Origin: Gavia stellata
Lineage: Eukaryota > Chordata > Aves > Gaviiformes > Gaviidae
Length of the DNA stretch: 64,000 nucleotides
Assembly (NCBI RefSeq): GCF_030936135.1
Contig: NC_082613.1
Location: 682,001-746,000, forward strand
Reading direction: 5' to 3'
This document shows, one piece after another, positions 13,001-40,685 of this stretch; position 1 is the stretch's first letter, and the number at the start of each line of letters is the position of its first letter. The translations under genes and the position numbers were made by a program. Under the pieces are notes generated by a model. The model ran no database searches. It was given only the letters and a program-made list of their open reading frames with translations, and had not been told where the DNA came from.

Positions 13001-16000
13001 TGGAGCCGCCACATTTCCGTGCCCCAGGGATGCTCTCCCCGTCAGTGGGGCCCCGGTGCTCTCCCAGCCGGGTCGTGCCGCCAGGAAGGGCTGTGCCGGT
13101 AGCGGCACGAGAAGCCCACGGCAGAGCTGGAGTCTGAACCCAGCGGTTGGTGTGCCTGGGGCAGGGTTCCCTCCATACCCACAACCCTCTCCTGGGCCTG
13201 CCTCCCTGCTTGATTTAATATTTTTTCAATTATTTTTTGTTGTTATGGCGTGGTTGGGGTTTGTTCGCTCACCGGAGCTCCCAGCCCACCCCTTCCCCCG
13301 GCTGCTTCTCTACATCGGGGCTTTTCAAATGGGCGCTGTCTCCGTGGCTTATTGCGCCCGGGATGATTTGTGGAGGAGAAGGTTGTAGTGTTGGATGTCA
13401 GTAGCGTTGTTTTCCTGCAGCGCACGCAGACCTTTGCAAATAATCTAATAATGCAGGAATGTCAAACTTCAGCTGTGGAAGGAAATCCTTTTATACAGGG
13501 ATTGTCAAGTCTCTAAACAAGTATCAGAAATGAGCTCGTATCAATGTGGAGGGTGTTTATTCTGCCCGTCAGAGAGATGAACAACCCAATCCACTCTCCC
13601 AGGCAGCTGTGGATTCGAGCGTTGGCTCATGGACCTCAGGAGAGCTCCGTGCCCGGCCCGGCAGCTCGCCGGCGTGTGGGACCAGCCGCCCTTGGGGGAG
13701 CATGGGGGGTGAGAGCGGTGGTGGGCAGGGCGGGCAGGCAGCCGGGACTGGAGAGCAAACACCCCACCGTGCCCCAGAGCGGGGGGTGCTGAGCCTCGGG
13801 GTGCCCCCACATGAACCCTTAAAAAGGTGAATTTCAAAATAATGCATGAGGCGACCCTCAGCGCTTCAGTAGCTGTGGGTTTGTTGGGTTTTGTGTCTGG
13901 GTTTTTTTCCTTGCCTGGATGCCTTAAGCTGAAGATGCAGTTGCTGGGTAGCTCTGCTATCAGAAGAAAACACGGGGTTTGGGTTGCATCAGAACGTGAG
14001 CAGCGCTTGGTTGCGGGCAGGGAGGACTGACCCCATCTCTGTTTGGTTCTGGTGTCCTTGGGGAGCGTGGGCTGGGGCTGTGTCAGCAGGGGACGGTCCC
14101 TGCGCCCCAGCTGCGGCGAGCGGATCCTTCCGAGGGGATCCTCCAGGCTGTCCCGCAGGGTCTGGGTCCTCCCGGGGCCCCAGTCAGGGCAGTCCCCCGG
14201 GAGGTGCTGCTGATGGGACCGGTTCCCCCCACCCTTCCAACCTTTCATCCAGCTCTCCAGAGCTTCGCTGCAACCTCCAGCTCCGCAGGCTCACCTTTGC
14301 CACCCAACAGATGGGCATCCCAGGGAAAAAGCCCACGTGAACCTCACGGGCGCACGAGCTGTGATCACGGCAGACGTGGTGCCGCAGAGGTCTTCGCAGT
14401 GTCACCACGTGGAAACAGCCACTGGATTTCCCCATCTTGCAGATGCCCACCCTGAGCAGAACTGATGGCACATGCAAAATTAAACGGTAGGCAGAAAACC
14501 TGGTGCTAACGGAGATAAGGAACGTTTCATCCTTGAGTGCGAGTCCCTGGGCATGTTTAGCTGGAACGGGAGCCCTGTGAGGGAGGCATCAGCTGTTGCA
14601 GAGCAATAGCGAGTGTGCAGATAACGGACCTCAGTACGCAGTGAGCACCGGCGTCTATCTGGTCCGGGAGCCGCTGGGTCTGCTCTCGCTTGTGTGTGCG
14701 AGCGACCTTCCCACCTATCGCTGTCAGACATACAGGGGTTCATCAGGGCTGCGTGGCTGCAACCGCAGACAGCATCTGCTCTGGGCCTTTTCACTGATGA
14801 ATTAAAATTGAGGAGGAAAATGAAACCTCTCAAGTGTGCCCAAGACGTGCAGACGCTTGGCTCTTCCCCTTCCCCGTCTGCTGGGCCCCTGCACAGACCC
14901 GTTTGTCATCCTGCTGCGGCGGCAGAAAATCAGCTGGAAATGGGACTTAATTCAGGCTTTGCATCTGGAGGTCTTCCCAGCTCCGAGAGGAATTTATGCT
15001 CTCTTTGCTTCCTTGTGGCATGATTTAAGCATCTCTGATGATACGCTGGAACATCCTGGCAGGTTTCAGCCCTTGAGGTGTGCTCACGCAGCCTCAGCAC
15101 CCGCCGTCCCGGCCGGCCGGTGGGGGCCGCGCCACCCCTCGTGCCGGGGGCGTGGGAGCTGGGCCTGGGGTGGGGACCCCTGTCCGGGACATGTGGTCCC
15201 CGCTGGGTGACGTCCCCGGCTCTGGCTGCACCCACGGGTGGGTGCTTCGCAAAGTGGGGGTGTCAGGTCTGAGGGGGCAGTTTGTAGATGCCGTTTCAGC
15301 GTGGGTTCATTCAGGTCCCCTTGCCGGCCGGTAGCAGAGGAGGGACCGGGGCCACGCAGCAGCCCCGAGACTGGACTGCCCAAACCACGGGGCTCGCTGA
15401 TGCTTGGCTGTCGCTGCTTTTTCCTGTTGCACTTGACCCTGTGCATGAACCCCGTATTTCGGTGTGCAGGTATTTTGCCTCCACACATGGCTCTGGGTGA
15501 TCTGGTGCTCTTGCTTTGCTGGAGCCCGGCGTGGCCCAAGGAAAGGGTTTCTGCTCAGAGCACAGAGTCTGTCCCTGGGACCCCTCTGTGATGGTCGGGC
15601 TCGGCAGCCGTTCCCCCGTGGGCACAGCAAGAAGCTGCCTGGAGCCGGGCGGCCGGTGACTCCCAAGCTCCTCCAGCATCCTCCTCCCGCTCCTTCCCAG
15701 CGCCGTGCAGCTGCTGCTGGCTCCTGGGACCTTTCCCTCGGGAAGCCCGGAGCCCTTCCCTGCTGCTGCTCTCTCGCTGCCCCAAAGCGCGACCCTCTGA
15801 ACCCAACCAGCTGCGGCTGCTGGGCATCCGGCTCGTCCAGTACTGCTGCTCCCTCCTTCCCCCAGCTCTTAACTCTAGAGGGAGTAATGAACTTGGGCAG
15901 AGATCGATGTTCTCTGCTCTGCTCTGATCTGGGCTTTATTCTGACATGTGGAAAACACTGCAGAAGGTAGAACTTTTTTAAAACCATTGATTTGTAACGC

Positions 16001-17084
16001 AGGTATGAGGCAGCGCAACTGCTGCAGTCATGCATGGGGGCTCTGGCCGGCCGAGCCGGGGGACCCTGCCTTGCACAGCGGTAATGTGAAAAATACTCCT
16101 GCTCTTTCTGCTGGAGGATCCCTGCTGAGGGAAGGGCAAAGAAATACAGTTTGTGTCTTCAAGTCCAATTTAAAGAGTCTCTTTGTAGCAAGTGGCTGTC
16201 CTCTCATGGCAGAAAACACCTGAAATAATCTAATTTTTACTCTTTATCTGGAGAGCAAGTATCCTTCAGATTGCTATGTAGCGCACAGATAATACTGTGT
16301 GAGTGAAGGCTGCATCTGTGCCTTCCCCCCAGCGATGAAGCTTGGTGTTTAGGGTGGAGACATACCGCCTTCGGGCTCCTTTTTACACTCCTAGACTTTT
16401 GAAAAGAGGTGTATAAATTATATAGGCCAAGGTGCCGTGGTTCTGATCTGCTGCAAGGCGCAGGTTTGGGGAAGGAGCGGTGCTGTTGGTGGGTTTGGCC
16501 TCTAGATTTGTACAGCTGAAGGGAGAGCAGGATCTTGCCAGTTACGTTAAATGCTTTCTGTGGCAGGAGCAGGTTTGCCGTTCCCAGCCTGGCAGCGTGG
16601 TTGTACGGAACAGCCTTCCTCCCGCAGGGAGGGCTGATTTTGGGAGCTCCCTGGCTGTGCTGCGACCAGCAACGCCCCGGCTGGGCCCCCCGGGGGGGGC
16701 AGTTTGAGCCCACACGTGCCCCAGCTCTGGCTTTTTCATTTTGAGACGAATCTTGCATGGTCTGGGGTGGCGATCCCCAACACGCTCCGGGGCTTGCGCC
16801 CTTCCTCTTCCCTTGACGTTTAAAGAACAGGAGCAAAACACCCCCAGACATGCCATGTCCCTCGTCCCTGGGGGGGGGCCAGCTCCTGTCCCCGCTCCCA
16901 GGGCTGCAGCAGGAGCCCCGGGGGGAGCCGGGGCGCGGGCTGAGGGTGCAGGAGCGCCAGTACTGCTCCTAATTACCCGAACACCTTACTTCCCCGTAAA
17001 TCATTTCTTTTTCCTGGCGGGAGGGGCGAGGTGCATCCACCGGCCTTGTTTCCCGCGCTGCCCGGAGAGTGAAACGGGGGGGCG
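7046..17084. other. Intergenic region CTNNBL1-VSTM2L
   Basis: Ten kilobases with no coding exon I can support. From about 9,300 onwards it is GC-rich with many accidental long open frames on both strands. It is broken by short AT-rich islands, for example around 10,030-10,110, 10,776-11,005, 11,570-11,625, 12,480-12,540 and 13,430-13,550. Such islands may be distal regulatory elements of VSTM2L; this is inference from composition only. Confidence 0.6.
10776..11005. promoter_or_regulatory. AT-rich island with homeodomain-like sites (candidate conserved element)
   Basis: A low-GC island inside GC-rich flanks. It contains TTATTAATTAGGATAATTA at its left end and CATTATTGTAATTG further right, dense in TAATTA/ATTA cores. 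No function can be shown from one sequence. Cross-species conservation would be the test. Confidence 0.3.
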
Positions 17085-17520
17085 GGGGGCGGGCTCCGCG
17101 ACCCCCCCCCGGGCTCCGCACCCCCCCGGGCACCGTGACCTCCCCGGGCTCCGCACCCCCTGGGCTCCGCACACCCCCCGGGTCCGCACCCCCCGGGCAC
17201 CGTGACCCCCCCCGGGCATCGTGACCCCGGGGCTCCGCACCCCCCCGGGCACCGTGACCCCCCCGGGCTCCGCACCCTCCCGGGGTCCGCACCCTCCCGG
17301 GCACCGCGACCCCCCCGGGTCCGCACCCCTCTCCCCGGGCTCCGCACCCCCCCGGGCACCGTGACCCCCCGGGCTCCGCACCCCCCGGCTCCGCACCCCC
17401 TGGGCTCCGCACCCTCCCGGGCACCGCACCCTGGGCTCCGCACCCTCCCGGGCTCCGCACCCTCCCGGGCACCGCGACCCCCCCGGCTCCGCACCCCCCG
17501 GCTCCGCACCCCGGCGTCCC
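17085..17520. repeat. GC-rich minisatellite upstream of VSTM2L
   Basis: About 25 imperfect units of roughly 16-18 bp alternate between two forms, CCCCCCGGGCTCCGCAC and CCCCCGGGCACCGTGAC. Variants differ in the number of C residues. The minus strand is therefore a series of G4-G8 runs at short spacing. The array stops about 430 bp before the VSTM2L start codon and abuts the CpG island. The very long open frames that cross it in several frames are by-products of the stop-poor repeat. Confidence 0.9.
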
Positions 17521-17950
17521 TCCCCGCAGGGGCCCGATCCGGGCGCAGGCGTGCGCGGCGGCGGGCGCTGTCCCGGGTGCTGAAGCCGCCGCGTGGCGGG
17601 GCCCGGGGCGGGCCGTGCTCCCGGCGGGAGACCCTTCCCCGCGCCGGCCCCGTGGGCGCGGCGGTGCCGGGGGTCCCGGCGGGGCCTCGCGTGGGCGCGG
17701 CGGCCCGGCCCCGCCCCGCGCAGTTTAAGAATGAACGGTGGGAAAAACTTTGGGGGTGTGCGCGGGGCCGGGATCCCTCCGCCGGGCGGGGGAGGCTCCG
17801 GGCGAGCCGCGGCACCGCCTCGGCGCGCGGCGCCCTCCGCGCGAGGGAAGAGCTCCGCAGCGCGGCGGCGCCGGGACCGCGGCGCAGCCCCGGGGACAGG
17901 GCTCGGCCCGGCGGCGCCGCCGCCCCCGGGACGGACGCGCCCGCGGCAAG

Positions 17951-33790
<15,840 letters not shown>

Positions 33791-34366
33791 GCAGGCGGTG
33801 CCGGGGGGACGCCGGAGCCCCCCGCCACCCCGGACTCAGTGGAGCCGGCTAGGGTCCTGCGTCCCCACCAGAGACTGGCCCCACTGCCCTGTCTCACCCA
33901 CCACCCCCTCCTCCCGCCGGCCACCGCCAGCCCAGTTTCTTCCCCAGCCCTGAGGCGCAGCGGTGCCAGGGCTCGGTGTGGGAGCAGGACCGAGTCCTCG
34001 CCGGGGGGCGCATCACTGGGACCGTGCTCGGGGCGTACGCCCGCACATGGTGGTCCCCATCCCCACTGACCCCGTGTGGGTGGGTACCTCGCTGCTTGCT
34101 GTCACCCGCAGTGCCACGAGCCGTGTTGCGCCCCAGCTTTGCGTGCCCGGCAGAGGCCCCCCCTGCCCGCGGGACCCTCCCCACCCTCCTTTGTGCTTTG
34201 CAGAACCAACCATCCGTTCCCGTAGGAGGCCCAGTTTAGTTGCTCTGTTCCAGCCCCGCAGCGCGTATATAAGTTCCAGCATCCATCTTACAGACCATGT
34301 ATATCGCCTCTCCCTGCCCCAAAGCCGCCCTAGCACGTCACGGCCTGAGCTCAGCGGAGGAAGGAC

Positions 34367-34412
34367 GGCACGGCGTGGCACTGCATGGCACGGCACTGCA
34401 CGGCACGCTGCC
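34367..34412 (+). repeat. VSTM2L: GGCAC-type short tandem repeat in VSTM2L 3' UTR
   Basis: Degenerate tandem copies of CGGCAC/TGGCAC/TGCAC over about 46 bp. Confidence 0.7.
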
Positions 34413-34904
34413 GACACACTCCCCAGCACAGCTGTGGTGCTGCGGGCTGTGCCGCGGCATCGCCCAGCCAGGCAGCTGCCAGCGGGCCACATGTGCCCGG
34501 GGAGCCGTGCCGTTGGAGCTGGCCCGCTTTCACCCATTGCTCCTCCCAGCCCTTCGCATTTGACCGAAGAAGGGGAGCTCGATCGTCAGCCCTGGCTGCC
34601 CTTGCTCCGTCCCCACGGCCTGTGCCAGTGTGGCTCTCGGCCCCCTGCTCCCGGTCGACCTCCCTTCCTCCTGCACCAGGGCACCGCGCCGCCCCGGGCA
34701 GGGTCCGGCTCACGGGCTCCCGTGTCGCAGTGCAAATGGCAGAGCCCGTCCCTGGTGCCCCCACGGGTAAACACCACCACTGGGGACAGGGCCACGGGGA
34801 GGGAGAGGGGGGTACCAGGTCTCCCTATCCGGGTGCTGGGCGCTTCTCCCCTGCCGCCGCTCGCCCATGCCGCCGCGCCTGCCACCACCAGACCTGCTGC
34901 AGCT

Positions 34905-34910
34905 AATAAA
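34905..34910 (+). terminator. VSTM2L: VSTM2L polyadenylation signal (AATAAA)
   Basis: AATAAA is followed after 26-40 nt by a GT-rich stretch (GGGGGTCTGTGGTCTCTGT). It is the first canonical signal after the VSTM2L stop. Confidence 0.75.
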
Positions 34911-34930
34911 GCTCTTTAATTGAAGCCGCT

Positions 34931-37900
34931 GGGGGTCTGTGGTCTCTGTCCCTGGCACGGTGAGGGGATGTGGCTTTGGCACTGTCTTGGCTAAAAAGGG
35001 GCACAGCTGGGGCTGTTGGGCACTGGGCTGGGGCCGGTGGGGATGAGGGTGGGGACGGGGATGGGCATCGGCATCGTCATCCGCAGCTGAGGGCTCAGAG
35101 CATTTAAAAGCTGCACATGGTGAGTGGGGTGGGAGCTCCCTGCCCTGCCTGGGAGTTGGGTGCTGCTGCTCTGTGGGTGCAGGATATGGCCGGGTCCCAG
35201 GTGAGTGGGGGCTGCTCCACACCGTGGCCATGGGTGCAGCGGGGAGGCTAGGTGGGCTACTGGGGCTCCGGCCCCTCTCCATGCTGCCAAGTGCCAGCCC
35301 TGACCCCTGCCTGGGCTCCTGGAGCAAAGGCCTTGTCTGGGGCCAGGTGGGAGGTCGGGGTCCCCAAAGTGGGGGTGCTGGCTGCCCCTGGGACTGGGCT
35401 CTGCCCCACCTGTGGGAGAGGAGCTCCCAGCGTTGGCAGTGCCTGGCTCGGCCCCAGCTGCCAGGAGTCCCCCGGCTGCTTTGCAGCTTATTAATCCCCA
35501 GAGCTCCGTAGCGCTCACCTCTCGCTTTGCTGATATGAAGCGATTTGTCATGTGTTAGAGTAACAAAAGCAAAAGCCACTGGCCCGGTGTCAGCCAGCGC
35601 CGGTGGCAGAGGAAGGGCACGGCGCGGCTGGTGACTGCGGGACGTGGTGAGAGCCATGCTCTCCTTTGCCACACGCTGTGGGTTTCACCTGCAGAGCCAC
35701 GCTCTCAGGGAAGCAAATGGCCCAGGAGCCTGTAACCACACAGGGTACTTCGTCAGGAGAAAAATATTAAGCAGCTGCAGGGCAAGGGGGCTGTTGTTGG
35801 AAATGCTGCTTTCCCACAAGCAATAACAGCCGCCGTGCTGTAGCTCTCCCTGGCAGAGCCGTGGGGGCTCGTGCTACACTCGGATGCTCCTTGTCAGGGA
35901 GCTGTATCGCTGGGGGGGAGAAGAGGGAGCGGGAGGCATTGGCCACAGGAGCAATGAAAAACAGTCTACAGAGGAGGAAAACGAAGAGCTGGAGCTGCTT
36001 TGGGGAGGGTAAAAGGCTGCAAATCACCTCAAATGGAGAGTAAACAAATTGCTGTGTGGTGTAGTAATTTGCGAAACCTAGAGGCAAGCTTTAAAAATAA
36101 CAGGTTTTATTAGAAGAGATTAATTTTGCTGAGTTTATATAAAATCTTGGGTGCGGGAGTCGGAGGAGAGGCTGGAAGCCCGCTGGATCTGTGCGCAGCC
36201 CTGTGACAGTGCCTGACCCTGGGGGCTGCATGTGGGGCCGTGCCCCCAACCCCTGGTGTGGGGCTCTCCCCACGTTCCTGCTGGGTTTGTGCGCGGAGGC
36301 AGCGGCTGGACGTGGGTTTCTCAGCTCCCTGTCCCCGGGAGGGTGGTTGGAGTGGGGTGAGCCGGCGGGCAGCCCCTCCGGCTGTGCCTGGGAAGGGCTG
36401 TGCCCCCCGCACGGCCCCTCCGGCTCTGTGGAGTCGGGGGCAGTGCCCGTTGGGGCTGGCTCTGCTCCCGGATGGCGAGGGCGCTCGATGGGCTGGAGCT
36501 GGGCACCCCTGCTGCACCCCGGGGTGCTGCCCCCAGCTCCGTCCCGGACCCCCGCAGGGTGGGGGGCTGCTCAGGTGCCTGCCCGGGGAGGGGGGTGCGG
36601 GCAGGGCAGCGGAGAAGCCCCTGAGCTCACTTGCAAATGGGCTGAGCTTAATATGCAAGTCACTGCTGGGGAGGAACCAGCCTCATGAAAATGCCATTTC
36701 CACGCAGTCACTCTTCTGGCCACTATCCCGCTTCAGACAAAAGCAATTTACTCTGCCTGTAATAAAGCAGGGGTGATAACGAAGCTGAGAAGAGCCGTGA
36801 CAGGCGGCCGTGTGACTGAGACACGCCAGCCTCTCCCCGCTGGCTGCAGGGAAAACCTCCAGGAGAGCCGTGAAGCCCGGAGAGGGCACCCGGGGACGCT
36901 GGCACTGGGATTTGGCAGGTGTCTCGGTGCAGTCGGTTGTGCCAGAGACCTGGCTGGGGGGGATGTGGAGGGTTCCTGGGCATGCACTGGAGCAGTGACC
37001 AATGCACCGACCTGCTCACCGGGCAAGGCAGGAGGGTGGCCTGGGGGAGCGGGCGTCAGCCCTCCCTGCCTGCACTGCTCTGCCCTGCCCGGTACGTAAC
37101 GCCCAGCAAGAGAAGGGGCTGCATGGGAAGGTGCATTTGCCTCCGTGGACACAGCACCTCTGTGCTGGGAAGGGGCATCACAGGAGGGACATAGCGGTGG
37201 GTCCTGCCCTGTCCCCAGGGAGCGTGGCAGGAGCGTGCCCTCGCTGTTGTAAGGACCCGAGCACCCTGGTCCCTGCTGTGCCATGGCAGTGACCTGCTGT
37301 CTCAGTGTGATGTGCCCTATTAACCACGGTGTGAAGTGTGGCAGCAGCTCCTGAGCCCCATCAAACTCCCTCCGTGAGCCCGGCTTCACGCAGCCGGTGC
37401 TGCCGCCTGGCTCAGTAGCGAGGGCTCCGTCAGCCCCGAAACCAGACGGCTGCGTTATGGGGTCACCAGGAAGCCCGTGCTGGAGCAGCAGCCCAAGGCC
37501 CCCTTCCCGATGGATGCAGCTGGTTCCAGTTGCTCCCCTGCCACCAGCTCTATTACATGGGGAAGATAGAAAAGTTCCCGTAATTACTAATTCTTCTCCT
37601 GTTGTCACAGCCCTCCTGCTGTCTGTACTGTCCTGCTGAGAAATGGCAGCCGCTGCCTCTCTTGCCCACCCACACTCGGAGGGAGGTGGCTGGTCCGGGC
37701 TCTGGTGCGGTGCCATGAGACCTCGGACCATGGGGCACATCCCGGCAACTTGTCCCTGTGCACGTGCTGGGGGTCTGCAGCCCCCAAATGCCGTACCTGC
37801 TGGAGACGGCTTTACTTCCAGCCCTGTCTGCAGGAGCTGTGGCGGCGCAGTCCCCACCGCGGCTGTTAAGACCCCAGGAGCGGGAGCTAGCGTGGACGTG

Positions 37901-40450
37901 ACCAGAGGGGGATGTGTGTGCATCAGCTGGGGTGGGAGCGAGGACTCTGACGTGACAGTGCCGCCCGTGAGCCTCATGCCTGTCCTCCTGCGTGGTGGTG
38001 TGCCTTGTCGTGGGCGCAAGCAGGCTGGTGGCCTCAGACACCCCACCGCTGCGGTCTGCAGGGCCCCTGCGGCTGGGCAGGATGGGCTGGCTGCTGAAAC
38101 CCGGGCAGGTTTACAGGGCTGGTGCTGGGAAGGCAGCCAGGGAGGTGTTTTGCCATGGTGGATACTGCAGATGCCGTTTGGTTTTTATGCTTTTCCTTTC
38201 AGAAACATGTATAACTTTATTCTAAAAAAAGCTAGAAAAAAGGTTATTGGTTTTTCTTTGAATCTTGCCTTGTCTCAGCGGAGGTGGATCCAGCCAGGCT
38301 GGGCTACTTCTGCTTCCCAGAGGTGACCAATTCAAACGGAGCAGAGCATGTGCAGATAAATCACTTGTCTGCCTGCAGCCTGTGACCAGCCGGTGACGCC
38401 CGGCAATAGGAGGGGTGCTTCTCGCCGGGCTGATACCAAGCTGCAGGAAGATGGCCCAGGTTTCCGTCGGCAATGTTTCACTTGTACTGCCCTGGCAAGA
38501 GGTGCAGCCCACAAGGAGCCCCTGACAGCCCCGCACCGGTGGCTGCAGGGAGAGGCAGTGCGTGGAGAGACCAGAACAGATGGCCTGGGCAGGAGCACCG
38601 AACACCATCGCAGTGCTGCTGATGTGTCACGTGTGAGCTCCAGCCAGCGCTGAAGGCAAGGCAGAGACGGGTTGGATGCAGCGTGTGCACCTGATGGATG
38701 AGTTTTATCAAGTGCTACAACAATCCAGAAAATTCTGCACCAACCCCAAGGGTGCTTTGAAGACCAAAGGTAATATTTCACCTTTCTGCCTCTCCTGTCT
38801 TCCCCTGTCAGATCAACTCTGAAGGGCTCCTTTGTACAAAATCCAACCCAGTGTTAAGCACTGAATATATATTTAAAAAAAAGCACAAGAGGGTAAAAGC
38901 TGAACTGCAGCCCTGTCCTACCTGGTAAAAAGCCACTGACTTGTTTTTTTCCTGGAGAAGCAACTAGGAGTAAAGCCTGCACAAAACCTGGGAGACAAGT
39001 GGAGATAATCTCAGCTGAGGGGGGTGTGGGCATCAGCAGCAATCCCCTTGGTCCCAACAGTTGAGACATGTGTTGGACACTCCCCTGGGATCCCCCCAAC
39101 AGTGATGCACAAAGCCGGTTCCACGTAACAATCAGTTTATTGCTTTGGTTTTTGTATTTCTGAGCTCGCCTCCACATTTACAGTCAAGATCTCTCCCTTT
39201 GCTTCACTAGCATAAACCTTTCACAAGTGTCTGTGGGGAGGCAGCCTGCTGCCAGAAGTCGCTCTGGGTGAAGCTGATGAATCCAGGAGACAGCGTGGTC
39301 TGGGAGCAGCCAGGTAAAGCAGCACCTGCAGGCAGCCTCTGGGGACGGAGCCTGGAGGACTCGGGAGCTGCAGTACGCTACAGCAGCTTCCAGGCGAGCG
39401 GTGAGTCCGTGCCGTGTGGTGGAGGGGAGGCCCTTTGGCAGTGGCAACAAGCAGACCCCAAAGACTTGTCGTCCTCTCTGCTCACTGCATCATGCTACAC
39501 CAGCTCAAGCAAACCGTGGCACTGCCGTGGTACCATCATGCTCACACCTAATGTCACTGCCCGCACCGTCTGACCACGTACACCCCACCTGGGAGGCTGT
39601 ACTGGGGCACGGGGCGCTACTTCATCTAGTTCTCCTCGGGGTGGGTGTTAAGAATCTGAGAGGTCTGAGAAATGGCCTCTGAGAATGGCAGGTAATCTGG
39701 GAACGAGGAGGAGTCTTAAATCACTTGCAAGTTGTAAATCAGGGCTGGCTGTTTTTCTAAAGAATCTCTCCCACTCAGTGGTGAGAATCAGGGAGCACAA
39801 CGCGTTCGGCCGGTCTCAGCAGCCAGTCTTAGCAAACTGCAAGCTATAAGGAACAGCAGGGATGTTTCTAAGAGGACATGTTGTTCTCACCAGTAATACT
39901 GCTGAGGAATTTATTGGAAATGCATTGTAACTTTTTCTGATATTAAGTGATTTTTAAAAAAAAAAAAAGGTTTTTAACACACCCCAAACCAGATTCTCTC
40001 CAGAAAAAGCTTTTGTTTGAGTTGGCAATCATTGTCCATGTGAGAACAGGAGGGAATATGGCAGTTGTGAGGAAGTTGGAGAGGGGTCAGGGGGTGCTGA
40101 AGGGCACCACCAAAGGATCGAGTGTTGGGAAGTCATTTCTGGAAAATGACTCTCTCTTCGTAACTGAAGATCTTGAAATAGATGTGCTATGCCCCTTGTA
40201 CTTCTCTGCACATGGTGCTGGAGAGAAATCCAAGTCAGGAGAAATCGGGGCAATGCACCCACCTCAGCCTCAAACACTGTTTAAAAAAAATAAAACTTCT
40301 GCCCATGGGCAGGGTGTCTTGGCCAGTGCCCCAGGCTGGGCAACCCTTCCTTTGCCCCCAGAATGATTTGGGGCCTAAATGACGGGATTTTCCCAGGTGA
40401 GCTCTATCCCGGTGGTTCCTCTTTCCCCTCCCAGCTGCTGCGTAGGTCTG
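34931..40450. other. Convergent intergenic region VSTM2L-TTI1 and TTI1 3' UTR
   Basis: The left part, to about 38,150, is GC-rich with AT islands near 35,480-35,580, 35,750-35,840 and 36,030-36,160. From about 38,200 it becomes AT-richer. TTI1 transcription enters from the right, so the last few hundred bases are TTI1 3' UTR. No additional exon was recognised on either strand. Short A-runs occur at 38,874-38,884 and 39,955-39,968. Confidence 0.6.
39910..39915 (-). terminator. TTI1: Candidate TTI1 polyadenylation signal
   Basis: On the minus strand this is AATAAA, about 536 nt after the TTI1 stop and the first canonical signal I find. A second lies at 39136-39141 and another at 38216-38221. 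Which one is used cannot be told without transcript ends. Confidence 0.4.
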
Positions 40451-40685
40451 TCAAGGAGGAGATGCCTCTTGGGTGCCAGCCCATGGCGTTGCGCTCTCCT
40501 GCTGTTGCAGCCTCTGTAGCAGGAGCAGCACGTTGTCGGTGAACTCGTTCCGCCGGCTCCCCATCCCACTTAGCTTCACTGGCCACAGGCTGATGTGGGG
40601 GGGCTCGTACTGGTGAGGGCAGCAGACCTCATTCAGGAGCAGCCAGGTGCTGTCAGGGTCCATGTGCATTAAGTGGAGGAAAACA
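40451..40685 (-). CDS. TTI1: TTI1 terminal coding exon 7
   Basis: The minus-strand acceptor CCACTGTTTTCCAAAG precedes TGTTTTCCTCC. Joined to exon 6 it reads [23 protein letters not shown]. It ends in a less conserved tail, [14 protein letters not shown] and on to EASPP, then TGA. The tail is about 10 residues longer than in human. The intron before it is 6.1 kb. Confidence 0.93.

Larger units (their letters stand above)
33791..34930 (+). other. VSTM2L: VSTM2L 3' untranslated region
   Basis: About 1.1 kb from the stop to the first canonical poly(A) signal. It is GC-rich with a GGCAC/GGCACTGCAC-type short repeat at 34,367-34,412. Open frames through it have no recognisable product. Confidence 0.65.

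Noticed and set aside
13541-14248. 235-codon minus-strand open frame upstream of VSTM2L
   Set aside because: GC-rich intergenic sequence with equally long frames on the opposite strand. No recognisable domain.
36748-38046. 432-codon minus-strand open frame between VSTM2L and TTI1
   Set aside because: Long, but low-complexity and Pro/Ala/Thr-rich, with parallel open frames on both strands. No domain and no ATG context of note; most likely chance in GC-rich DNA.
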